DNA from: Bacillota bacterium
GTDB taxonomy: Bacteria > Bacillota > Clostridia > Lachnospirales > Lachnospiraceae
Assembly: GCA_023389295.1 (NCBI GenBank)
Contig: JAEWEO010000275.1
Coordinates: 1 to 19,092 of the forward strand
Length of the DNA stretch: 19,092 bases
Direction: 5' to 3'
Shown here in pieces: positions 7,285 to 14,549 of this stretch (the stretch's first letter is position 1; each line of letters begins with the position of its first letter). Both the position numbers and the translations under genes were made by a program. Under the pieces are notes generated by a model that was not told the origin of the DNA, searched no databases, and saw only the letters and a list, made by a program, of their open reading frames with translations.

Positions 7285-7314
7285 GGAGAAATGAGACAAA
7301 ATTGCTACAAACTA

Positions 7315-7349
7315 TTAAGATTTATACGGTTTATGACGATAAATCTTAA
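7315..7349. repeat. AT-rich 11-bp inverted repeat after the second MATE gene
   Basis: TTAAGATTTAT (7315-7325) and ATAAATCTTAA (7339-7349) are perfect arms around 13 nt. No T-run follows on the plus strand, so it is a poor intrinsic terminator. It may be an operator for the downstream transglycosylase gene or a processing hairpin. The rest of 7285-7470 is very AT-rich without a convincing promoter. Confidence 0.5.
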
Positions 7350-7470
7350 GAAATAAAAAATACGGATTGATAATATATAATATAAGATAAAGAATTAAAA
7401 TAAAGAGTCAAACGAACAATAGAGAATATACAAAATATAACATATTGGTTATATGAGATAAGGAGATATT

Positions 7471-8271
7471 ATGTCAGAGATCAATGCGATAAGTAATGTT
7501 GAGAATAAAAATACATATAATACAAATGTAACAAAAAAGGCGGATAAGAGTATAGAATTTACTTCTTATTTGGGTGAAACAAAGAGTATGGATGAGATAT
7601 TTCAACAGGCCGCTGACAAATATAATGTATCTGTTGATCTGTTAAAGGCAATCGGTAAAGCAGAATCAAATTTTAATGCTAAGGCAGTATCCAGATGTGG
7701 AGCACAGGGTGTTATGCAGCTAATGCCCGCAACTGCCAAAGAGCTTGGTGTAACCAATTCCTTTGATGCGGAGCAAAATATTATGGGTGGGGCAAAGTAC
7801 ATATCCGGTTTGTTAAAAAAGTATGATGGAAATACACAATTAGCCCTAGCAGCTTATAATGCAGGAAGCGGTAATGTTGCAAAGTATAATGGAATACCTC
7901 CGTTTGAAGAAACACAGAACTATGTTAAGAAGGTTATGAATTACATGGGAGAAGGTAATATTCAGATTTCGGAGGCAAATAATAAAGTTACTTCCACCAC
8001 TTCAAACCGATTAATCACCTCTGCTTCGGTTGCCCCGATACAGAAGAATCTATCTTTTCTTCTAGCTAGTAAAGCTGATGATACACCGGAACAAATAAGT
8101 GATTTGGATTCCTTATTCTCTTATGATGATTATATGAAATTTATTGAATTATTCTTAGAAAAAGAGGAAGAAGACGAAGATCAGGCTAAGAAAAACTCCG
8201 AAGTTATTTCAAAGGATGTTAGTATCAATGTTCCTGTTATAAACTTATTAAAAAATCAGAGTTTATTATAA
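7471..8271 (+). CDS. SLT-domain lytic transglycosylase
   Basis: This is a peptidoglycan-cleaving enzyme of the soluble lytic transglycosylase (Slt/GH23-like) type, 266 aa. The SLT domain spans about residues 40-155: FQQAADKYNVSVDLLKAIGK, then AESNFNA with Glu65 as the expected catalytic acid, GAQGVMQLMPATAKELGV, and the ALAAYNAGSGNV signature. ATG 7471 follows AAGGAG (7460-7465). There is no signal peptide or membrane segment: residues 1-38 are polar and Asn-rich. The C-terminus from about residue 170 is a linker ending in an acidic helix (FLEKEEEDEDQAKK). Such proteins can be exported through the flagellar system or act in morphogenesis, but no flagellar gene is visible here, so the route is unknown. 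Confidence 0.9.
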   Translation: MSEINAISNVENKNTYNTNVTKKADKSIEFTSYLGETKSMDEIFQQAADKYNVSVDLLKAIGKAESNFNAKAVSRCGAQGVMQLMPATAKELGVTNSFDAEQNIMGGAKYISGLLKKYDGNTQLALAAYNAGSGNVAKYNGIPPFEETQNYVKKVMNYMGEGNIQISEANNKVTSTTSNRLITSASVAPIQKNLSFLLASKADDTPEQISDLDSLFSYDDYMKFIELFLEKEEEDEDQAKKNSEVISKDVSINVPVINLLKNQSLL

Positions 8272-8316
8272 GAAAGAAAGGTAGCTTTTATATTCTTTTC
8301 AAGTTAATAATAATAG

Positions 8317-8394
8317 CTAGAGGTTATTAAAACCAGAGCAAGTCGTGTGGCCGAAGCAATCGATAAACTGAAACAAGGTAAGAAGTTAAAATAA
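8317..8394 (+). pseudogene. Possible gene remnant (25-codon tail)
   Basis: After an in-frame TAG at 8314, the frame 8317-8394 reads LEVIKTRASRVAEAIDKLKQ followed by GKKLK and a stop. The composition, with a charged amphipathic helix and Lys-rich end, looks like the C-terminal tail of a real protein rather than random AT-rich DNA. No start codon or ribosome site is present, so it may be a decayed gene end or chance. I cannot name the parent family. Confidence 0.25.
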
Positions 8395-8422
8395 TTTAAT
8401 CTCTTACTTAGAGGAATGATAT

Positions 8423-8457
8423 AAGAGCCTTTCATAAGTGTGATATGAAGGGCTCTT
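8423..8457. terminator. Terminator between convergent genes
   Basis: AAGAGCC-TTTCATA (8423-8436) pairs with TATGAA-GGGCTCTT (8444-8457), with one G-T wobble and a 7-nt loop. A T-run (8462-8467) lies 4 bp further on the plus strand. It sits between the transglycosylase and the SIMPL gene, whose stop codon is at 8466-8468, and probably serves both. Confidence 0.65.
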
Positions 8458-8465
8458 GGTATTTT

Positions 8466-9104
8466 TTAGTATAAAAATTCAACCGTTACAGAGGCTTTGA
8501 TTTGATTGGTGCCTGGCTCTATTGGAGTGGTATAAGCTATCTCTCCGGCAGCAAAATTTCTAGTAAAAGGAGTAGGAAAGTTACTATTTTCCGTAATTAA
8601 TATTGGTAGTGGATCTAACATGGCTTTTAGACTTGAGGCAATGCTTTTTGCTTTTTGTATGGCATTTTGTACTGCCATATTCAATGCCTGCTGATAATAT
8701 AGCTCGGAATTCGACACATCAAATCGAATATCTTGCACCACGTTGGCACCACTTTGCACAGCACTATCAATAGCGTTACCGATAAGTGACAGGTTATTTA
8801 CTTTTACTTCAAGGATATTGCGTACCTGATAACCACGATCAATCTGCTTACCATTTTCATAATCATATAGCTTGTCAATTTGATATTGAATGGTTTTGAT
8901 GTCTGATATACCAATTTGTTTGAGTGTGTTAATTACATTTTGGCTTATTCTTGCATTTTCCGATTGCGCTATTGTGACACTATCTCCATTCGTTTGCACA
9001 CCAATTGAAATGGAGGCAATATCCGGATTGACGGATACTTCTCCCTTCCCACTTAGAACCATTTTTCTTTGTAATATTTGGTGTTCCTCATTATAATTAG
9101 GCAT
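8466..9104 (-). CDS. SIMPL domain (DUF541) protein
   Basis: This is a 212-aa protein of the SIMPL/DUF541 family (YggE, BP26 relatives), whose members form oligomeric assemblies of unclear biochemical role. The fold signature is visible: VLSGKGEVSVNPDIASISIG near residues 16-35, then an E-N-A-rich helix, KTIQYQIDKLYDYENG, the YQVRN-LEVKV strand, and the AVQNAIQKAKSIASSL helix. The start at 9104 is supported by GGAAGGAG (9113-9120) at 8 nt; a longer open frame to 9206 has no ribosome site. Unlike many family members it shows no signal peptide from this start, so a cytoplasmic location is likely. It converges with the transglycosylase gene and diverges from the aldehyde dehydrogenase gene. Confidence 0.9.
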   Translation of the reverse strand: MPNYNEEHQILQRKMVLSGKGEVSVNPDIASISIGVQTNGDSVTIAQSENARISQNVINTLKQIGISDIKTIQYQIDKLYDYENGKQIDRGYQVRNILEVKVNNLSLIGNAIDSAVQSGANVVQDIRFDVSNSELYYQQALNMAVQNAIQKAKSIASSLKAMLDPLPILITENSNFPTPFTRNFAAGEIAYTTPIEPGTNQIKASVTVEFLY

Positions 9105-9447
9105 AGGTGAATCTCCTTCCATTTCATACCTAAATATATGAGACTTCGTATCCAAATATTGCTGAATTATTATTTTGATTGAAACAGACAAAGAATAAAA
9201 ATGCAAATTGACGAATCAGATTTCATAAAAATCTTATGAAACCCTAATTGCAGAGGGAAAATTCATATGGTGTAATTCATAAAGAATTTATTAGTAATAG
9301 GAGAGAAAAAGTATTAAAATACAAGTTGGGAATTAATTTCTGGTAAATAGAGTTGTTTTGAAGTAAGTAAATAATAATAAACAATATATGAGATTATGTA
9401 GTTTTCCAATCATCAAGGAAGTAATAATTGCAAGGAGGTTTCTTAAT
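9105..9447. other. Divergent intergenic region
   Basis: This 343-bp AT-rich region separates divergent SIMPL and aldehyde dehydrogenase genes. It contains a perfect 8-bp inverted repeat, TTTCATAA (9221-9228) and TTATGAAA (9234-9241), and two further ATTCATA motifs downstream that could belong to an operator. A weak candidate promoter for the plus-strand gene is TTGTTT with TAATAA near 9353-9380. I see no other gene or RNA. Confidence 0.35.
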
Positions 9448-10818
9448 ATGACACATGATATAAAGACAAATTTACAAAAGCAAAGAGATTATTTTGAAAA
9501 AGGTTACACCAAAGAACTAGCATTTCGTATCAAATATTTAAAAAAACTTGGCGTGTCAATCAAAAAGCATGAAAAAGATATTATGGAGGCGCTCCATCAG
9601 GATTTAAACAAGGCTCCATTTGAAGCTTACGCTACTGAAATTGGCATTGTTCTGGAGGAACTTCGTTTTGTATTAAAGAATATCACCAAATGGGCTACCC
9701 CAAAAAGAGCAAAAACTACGTTAGCTAATTACATTTCGAACAGTAGAATTTACTCAGAACCTTATGGAATTGTACTGATTATGTCCCCTTGGAACTATCC
9801 ATTCCAACTAACAATAGCTCCTTTGATTGGTGCAATTGCTGCCGGAAATGGTGCAGTTGTAAAGCCCTCCAATTATTCACCAAATACTTCTAAGGTAATT
9901 GAACTGATACTATCGGAAGTGTTCCCAAAAGAATACGTCAGTGTTGTTCAAGGTGGAAGAGAAGCAAATGCTAGGTTGTTGGATGAAAAGTTTGATTATA
10001 TCTTCTTTACGGGTAGTGTAGAGGTGGGAAAATTAGTTATGAGCGCCGCTGCAAAGCATCTGACACCAGTAACCTTAGAGCTTGGTGGTAAGAGTCCTTG
10101 TATTGTAGATGAGACAGCAAATCTTGATATTGCAGCGAGGAGAATTGTCTGGGGAAAATATGTGAATGCCGGTCAAACCTGTGTCGCTCCCGATTATCTT
10201 TTAGTTCATCAATCGGTAAAGGTAGAACTTCTTCAAAAGATGAAGGGATATATGAAGCAATTTTATGGCATGGAAGGAAATTATGAGGAGTTACCTAAGA
10301 TTATCAATAAAAAGCACTATGAGCGTCTTCTGGCCTTAATGGAGGGAGAAGAGGTGATCATTGGTGGAAAAGCCATGGAAGAATCAAATCAGATCGAGCC
10401 TACCATCTTAGACCATATCAACTGGGATAGTAAGATTATGGCGGAAGAAATCTTTGGACCTATCTTACCGGTGATAGAATATCATAATCTTGATGAGATG
10501 ATAAAAAAGATTAATAGTCGTCCAAAGCCCCTTGCATTGTATTATTTTACAACATCAAAAGCCAGGGAGAAAAAAATTATCAATAGTATTTCTTATGGAG
10601 GAGGTTGTATCAATGATACCATTATGCATTTGGCAACCTCATATATGCCATTTGGAGGAGTTGGAGAGAGCGGAATGGGAGGATATCACGGCAAGGCAAG
10701 CTTTGAGACCTTTTCCCATCAGAAAAGTATTTTAAATAAATCACTTCGTATTGATATTCCTCTACGTTACCCGCCATACAAAAACAAATTGGAAAGTATC
10801 AAGAAGATATTAAAGTAA
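9448..10818 (+). CDS. NAD(P)-dependent aldehyde dehydrogenase, class 3 type
   Basis: This cytoplasmic enzyme oxidises aldehydes to carboxylic acids with NAD(P)+; 456 aa, the short length typical of the class 3 / YwdH group. The start ATG 9448 has a strong AAGGAGG (9432-9438); an earlier in-frame ATG at 9388 is unsupported. Motifs: MSPWNYPFQL near residue 112, the cofactor segment FFTGSVEVGK, LELGGKSP with general base Glu211, and NAGQTC with nucleophile Cys245. The family's EIFGPILPV and PFGGVGESGMGGYHGKASFE blocks follow. The C-terminus RYPPYKNKLESIKKILK is the class 3 tail but lacks a membrane anchor. The natural aldehyde is unknown. It is a single-gene unit. Confidence 0.95.
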   Translation: MTHDIKTNLQKQRDYFEKGYTKELAFRIKYLKKLGVSIKKHEKDIMEALHQDLNKAPFEAYATEIGIVLEELRFVLKNITKWATPKRAKTTLANYISNSRIYSEPYGIVLIMSPWNYPFQLTIAPLIGAIAAGNGAVVKPSNYSPNTSKVIELILSEVFPKEYVSVVQGGREANARLLDEKFDYIFFTGSVEVGKLVMSAAAKHLTPVTLELGGKSPCIVDETANLDIAARRIVWGKYVNAGQTCVAPDYLLVHQSVKVELLQKMKGYMKQFYGMEGNYEELPKIINKKHYERLLALMEGEEVIIGGKAMEESNQIEPTILDHINWDSKIMAEEIFGPILPVIEYHNLDEMIKKINSRPKPLALYYFTTSKAREKKIINSISYGGGCINDTIMHLATSYMPFGGVGESGMGGYHGKASFETFSHQKSILNKSLRIDIPLRYPPYKNKLESIKKILK

Positions 10819-11005
10819 AGATCGGTAGTGAAAGGTTTAAATTTTATTATTAATACAATAATAAGTGGGTGATGTAATTTCCAAGAGAAAGGACTGATTA
10901 TTGCTCTTGTTCATTCTTTCTGGTTGGCATCCATTCTTAAAAATTTATTTTCTCAAAACGGTTGATTATGAGAACTTGATTTGTTAGGATAAATAGGAGT
11001 GACGA

Positions 11006-11758
11006 ATGATAAGAGAAAACAAGGAGGTAGGCTTAGAATTGAACACATTTATTTTTGACTTGGATGGAACCCTATTACCTATGCCGGATCAGGAATTGTT
11101 TCTTGACACATATTTTAGTGCTCTAACGAAAAAGTTAGAAAAAGAAGGATTAGAACCGCAGGGACTTATGAAAGCCATATGGAAATCGACGGAAGCAATG
11201 GTAAAGAATGACGGAAGCATGACGAATGAAGAACGTTTTTGGCAAACCTTTTGTAGGGTCTTTGGTGATGAAGGAAGGAAATTGGAACCAATCTTTGACC
11301 ATTTTTACCGTAATGAATTTTGTGAAGCGAAGAACACTACCTCACAGCATCCCTATGCAAAGGAATGTATCAGGATATTGAAGGAAAAAGGTTATCAGAT
11401 AGTCGTTGCAACAAATCCGCTTTTTCCAAGAATTGCAACGCATACCCGAATGGGATGGGCAGGGCTTGATCCAGAGGATTTTGAGCTGATTACAACCTAT
11501 GAGAATAGCTCCTATTGTAAACCAAATCTGAATTATTACCGTGAAATACTATCCATCATAGGGAAAACACCGGAACAATGTATTATGGTTGGTAATGATG
11601 TAAAAGAAGATATGTGTGTAGCCGAGCTTGGTATGGATACGTATTTACTTAAGGATTGTATCATTTGTTCTGAGGATTTGGATCTATCACAGTTGAAACA
11701 AGGAAGTTTTGAGGATCTGTACGAACTGATCAAGGGGTTGCCAAATCTTAATAATTAG
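11006..11758 (+). CDS. HAD superfamily hydrolase (phosphatase)
   Basis: This is a soluble haloacid-dehalogenase-fold hydrolase, 250 aa, probably a small-molecule phosphatase. All four HAD motifs are present: DLDGT with nucleophile Asp18 and acid Asp20, Thr136 in VVATNPLFP, Lys172 in SYCKPN, and GNDVKED with Asp198 and Asp202. A helical C1 cap lies between motifs 1 and 2. ATG 11006 is preceded by GGAG (10993-10996). A stronger ribosome site, AAGGAGG (11020-11026), lies inside the frame and could serve a TTG at 11039, which would place the catalytic Asp at residue 7, a more usual position. No operon partner is evident. The substrate cannot be deduced. Confidence 0.9.
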   Translation: MIRENKEVGLELNTFIFDLDGTLLPMPDQELFLDTYFSALTKKLEKEGLEPQGLMKAIWKSTEAMVKNDGSMTNEERFWQTFCRVFGDEGRKLEPIFDHFYRNEFCEAKNTTSQHPYAKECIRILKEKGYQIVVATNPLFPRIATHTRMGWAGLDPEDFELITTYENSSYCKPNLNYYREILSIIGKTPEQCIMVGNDVKEDMCVAELGMDTYLLKDCIICSEDLDLSQLKQGSFEDLYELIKGLPNLNN

Positions 11759-12064
11759 AGATTTTTCATAGTCAGAGGGATATTCTTGTTTTAATTATGT
11801 TAATACTATTTAATGGTATTTTTAAAGAGAATTTCTTTATAGACTAATTCATAAACAAAATAAATAAATGGAGTGCATTGTACTGATTTCTAGTACAATA
11901 GCGCTCCATTCCTCATGATAACAATTTAGTTTATTCATTCCTCATATTCAGATTTTTTGAGAACAAAGAGTCATCTGCTGATTCTCGTCGCCAGAACGAG
12001 TTGTGAAGCAATGATTACCTCGAACTATGAGTATAAGTCTTTCATTTATTTGGTTGTTTGATTT
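11759..12064. other. Convergent intergenic region
   Basis: This 306-bp region lies between the HAD gene and the minus-strand membrane protein gene. The only clear structure is the long hairpin at 11867-11910. The remaining sequence, including the somewhat GC-richer 11970-12030, shows no gene or RNA that I can recognise. Confidence 0.4.
11867..11910. terminator. Long hairpin, possible terminator for the minus-strand gene
   Basis: AATGGAGTGC with ATTGTACT (11867-11884) pairs with AGTACAAT and GCGCTCCATT (11892-11910), 18 bp with one bulged A, one wobble and a 7-nt loop. On the minus strand it is followed by a T-rich tract (TTTATTTATTTTG), which fits an intrinsic terminator for the gene at 12065-12424, although 155 bp from its stop. 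No T-run follows on the plus strand. Confidence 0.5.
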
Positions 12065-12424
12065 CTAATAGTACATAATTAAAATAGGAAGAAGTGCAGC
12101 CCATACTAAATGTGAAAGATTTACTAAGGTATATAGGCTGATTGAAAAATTTAAGGCAATATTAGTTACCTTTAAGGATGAAGTATCCGTGTCTTTTATT
12201 TTATAATACATATAATATAAGAAAATAGCCGGTAAAACAACCTTTAAAAAGATACTGATAAAAGGATTTTCAACAACGTTCATCATGAAAAAATTAACTT
12301 CCTGAAAATATCCGGTCTGTAGTAGTAAGAGCGTAAAGGTTATGTCCATTAGATTCAATAGGTAGAGTACTATAAATTTCTTCTTTATCGTCAAAATTCC
12401 GTAGTTTTTTATAAATGCTATCAT
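12065..12424 (-). CDS. Small membrane protein, DUF5658-like
   Basis: This is a 119-aa hydrophobic protein with four likely membrane helices (about residues 17-37, 52-72, 83-100 and 103-118). The opening LYLLNLMDITFTLLLLQTGY and the following ...EVNFFM resemble the DUF5658 pattern of L-N-x-x-D followed by a T-G-Y-x-E-x-N block. The function of that family is unknown to me. ATG 12424 is chosen because AGGAGG lies 7 nt upstream on the minus strand (12432-12437); a TTG one codon earlier is not needed. It is a single-gene unit divergent from the NYN gene. The family call comes from motif memory and is moderate. Confidence 0.75.
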   Translation of the reverse strand: MIAFIKNYGILTIKKKFIVLYLLNLMDITFTLLLLQTGYFQEVNFFMMNVVENPFISIFLKVVLPAIFLYYMYYKIKDTDTSSLKVTNIALNFSISLYTLVNLSHLVWAALLPILIMYY

Positions 12425-12535
12425 CAATACACCTCCTTGTGTTAATTATTACCAGAATGTGAAAGGGTAAACAGAAATAAAAGAAAATATTTTATGGGTC
12501 GACCTAGTATGATGGAAAAGGTTATTAAGGAAATC

Positions 12536-12565
12536 TGTACAAAATAAAAGGGAGTAGTGTATAAT
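12536..12565 (+). promoter_or_regulatory. Candidate promoter of the NYN gene
   Basis: TGTACA (12536-12541) and TATAAT (12560-12565) are 18 nt apart. A leader of about 220 nt carrying tandem repeats would follow. The -10 is perfect and the -35 is weak. Confidence 0.45.
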
Positions 12566-12644
12566 AGGTATGGGATGAATTACCAGCATTTAGTGCTATT
12601 GAATGCGTGTTCGAAGAAATGTGAATTATTGAATAAATTTGAAA

Positions 12645-12748
12645 TGAGAAAATAGTGAAATTTTAAATGAGAAAATAGTGAAATTTTAAGTGAGAAAATA
12701 GTAGAAGTAACAAAAATAGTGAGAAAATAGTTGAAGTAACAAAAATAG
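12645..12748 (+). repeat. Tandem repeats in the NYN gene leader
   Basis: Four consecutive units begin TGAGAAAATAGT: two of 23 bp (12645-12667 and 12668-12690, one difference) and two of 29 bp (12691-12719 and 12720-12748, one difference) that share GAAGTAACAAAAATAG. A fifth degenerate start (TGAGAATAAAAT) occurs at 12761. The array has no spacers and is not a CRISPR. It lies 40-150 bp before the start codon, inside the predicted leader. Confidence 0.85.
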
Positions 12749-12791
12749 TGAAAATTAAAGTGAGAATAAAATAAGTAAAGGATTGATGCGT

Positions 12792-13706
12792 ATGTTAGAA
12801 GAAAAAAGATTTGCCGTTTTAATTGATGCAGATAATGTATCCGCTAAATATATCAAATATATTCTGGATGAGTTAACGAACTATGGAGTTGCGACCTACA
12901 AACGCATCTATGGTGACTGGACGAAGCCAAGTGCTTCCTCTTGGAAGGATGTTCTTCTTGAAAACTCGGTTACGCCGGTTCAGCAATACAGTTATACCGT
13001 AGGTAAAAATGCAACTGATTCTGCGATGATCATTGATGCGATGGATATTCTATACTCCAAAAATGTGGAGGGTTTTTGCATTGTATCAAGTGATAGTGAT
13101 TTTACGAAATTGGCTTCAAGGCTCCGCGAATCGGGGATGTTGATTGTAGGTATGGGTGAACGAAAGACTCCTAAGCCCTTTATTGCTGCTTGCAATCAGT
13201 TTAAATATCTGGATGTTTTAGCTGAAACGGAAAAGAAGAGCATGGAGATGGAAGAAAATCACGATAAAATAGATTTTGCAAAGACAAAGAATAAGAAACC
13301 TGTAGTAAAAAAAGAACCGGAACTTGAAAATGACCAAATTAAAAATCCTAAAAATGCGGTTGCTGTTGAGAATGGTGATACAGTTAAGAATATGACGGAC
13401 TTAAGTGTGATTAAGTCTACCATTTTGAAAATGTTGAACGAAGTAGATGAAGATGATCAAAGAATGAATATGGGTGAGTTAGGAAGCAGATTAGTAAAAA
13501 GATATCCGGATTTTGATGTCAGAAACTATGGTGATACAAAGTTGTCTAAATTCTTGAGGAAATTTGATTTCTTAGAGATTAATTCTAATGGTAAAGGTGG
13601 TTCTATGTGGGTGACCTTAAAGGCAAATACGGATAATGAACAAGAGGTTAAAACACAATCTGTTACTGTAAAACGTCGAAGAAGAACCTATAAGAAAAAG
13701 AAATAG
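12792..13706 (+). CDS. NYN domain protein with C-terminal OST-HTH/LOTUS domain
   Basis: This is a predicted cytoplasmic RNA-processing protein of 304 aa. The NYN (PIN-like nuclease) domain spans about residues 5-145. Metal-binding acidic residues are visible as VLIDADN (Asp12, Asp14), Asp76 in ATDSAMIIDAMD, and Asp101/Asp103 in VSSDSDF. A Lys/Glu-rich linker (about 150-200) leads to an OST-HTH/LOTUS domain (about 203-278: IKSTILKMLNEV, GELGSRLVKRYPDFDVRNYG, LSKFLRKFD), an RNA-binding winged helix often paired with NYN domains. The tail is strongly basic (KRRRRTYKKKK). ATG 12792 gives the best spacing to AAAGG (12777-12781); ATG 12786 is possible. Nuclease activity is inferred from the family. 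Confidence 0.9.
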   Translation: MLEEKRFAVLIDADNVSAKYIKYILDELTNYGVATYKRIYGDWTKPSASSWKDVLLENSVTPVQQYSYTVGKNATDSAMIIDAMDILYSKNVEGFCIVSSDSDFTKLASRLRESGMLIVGMGERKTPKPFIAACNQFKYLDVLAETEKKSMEMEENHDKIDFAKTKNKKPVVKKEPELENDQIKNPKNAVAVENGDTVKNMTDLSVIKSTILKMLNEVDEDDQRMNMGELGSRLVKRYPDFDVRNYGDTKLSKFLRKFDFLEINSNGKGGSMWVTLKANTDNEQEVKTQSVTVKRRRRTYKKKK

Positions 13707-13711
13707 GTGTA

Positions 13712-13771
13712 GTGTGAAAAATCAAAAATTTTCATACTGCTTTATGAAAGACATGGTTATTAATATGAAAA
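13712..13771 (+). repeat. 5' leader repeat element, copy B (before the metallopeptidase gene)
   Basis: AGTGTGAAAA (13711-13720) pairs with TTTTCATACT (13729-13738) through ten pairs including one G-U, followed by a segment with GACATGGTTATTAATATGAA into the start codon at 13765. It aligns along its full length with 2898-2954. The element begins 5 bp after the NYN stop codon. An in-frame GTG at 13714 would give an N-terminus MKNQKF...MVINMK parallel to copy A. Confidence 0.65.
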
Positions 13772-14451
13772 GAATTGAAGTGAATGGTATATCTATTGAT
13801 CTTCAGCGCAAGAAGATTAAGAATATGTATCTAAAGATACAACCACCGGACGGACAGGTTTTGATCACTGCTCCACTACGTATGAGTGAGGAGGAAATCA
13901 AACGGTTTGTTCTTTCAAAAATAGACTGGATTATATCCCACCAGGAGAAAATCAAAAAGAAAGTAGATCATAGGGAGATTTCCTATCTTGATGGAGAACA
14001 GATTTTTCTTTGGGGAAAAGCTTATATCTTATCTGTAGTTTTAGCGACCGGAAGACCCCATCTTTACTGGGGATCGGATATAGTAAAATTATATGTGAAA
14101 AAAGATTGTACGAAGGAGCAACGAAAGCAAATCATTGATGCTTGGTACCGAGAAGCATTAGCGGTTAAGATTCCAATACTCATTGCAAAATGGGAACCTA
14201 TCATGGGGGTAAAGTCAAGCGGGTTTTCGATTAGAGATATGAAAACAAGATGGGGAACCTGTAATATCTCAAGTAAAAAGATCTGTCTCAACCTTCAGCT
14301 AGCTAAGAAACCACCCAAATGTCTGGAATATGTGGTAGTACATGAACTGACTCACCTGCTAGAAAAGAGTCATAATCAAGTCTTCAAAGGTTATATGGAC
14401 CGTTTCTTGCCGGAATGGAGAAGTATTAAAAGAGAGTTGAATGAACGGTAA
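13765..14451 (+). CDS. YgjP-type zinc metallopeptidase (DUF45)
   Basis: This is a cytoplasmic protein of 228 aa in the YgjP/M48-related metal-dependent hydrolase family. The zinc site is intact: H193-E194-L-T-H197 in VVHELTHLLEKSHN, with His203 as a likely third ligand. The conserved upstream block MKTRWGTCNISSKKICLNLQ (about 171-190) and the end DRFLPEWRSIKREL are characteristic. The physiological substrate of the family is unclear. Start choice: ATG 13765 begins the conserved domain, but no good ribosome site precedes it. Two in-frame upstream starts (ATG 13753, GTG 13714) lie in a repeated leader element. It follows the NYN gene closely (7 bp to the GTG) and may share its transcript. Confidence 0.9.
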   Translation: MKRIEVNGISIDLQRKKIKNMYLKIQPPDGQVLITAPLRMSEEEIKRFVLSKIDWIISHQEKIKKKVDHREISYLDGEQIFLWGKAYILSVVLATGRPHLYWGSDIVKLYVKKDCTKEQRKQIIDAWYREALAVKIPILIAKWEPIMGVKSSGFSIRDMKTRWGTCNISSKKICLNLQLAKKPPKCLEYVVVHELTHLLEKSHNQVFKGYMDRFLPEWRSIKRELNER

Positions 14452-14549
14452 GAGAACATATCTTAAGAGAATTGTAAGATTTCTATCAGCTTAAATGAAA
14501 GTTTTATACCCTACAATACATCTATACTTTCGGAACTAAGGAGGACAAA

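Noticed and set aside
12645..12773. Possible CRISPR array
   Set aside because: The units are directly adjacent, of two lengths, very A-rich and have no unique spacers; no cas gene is nearby.
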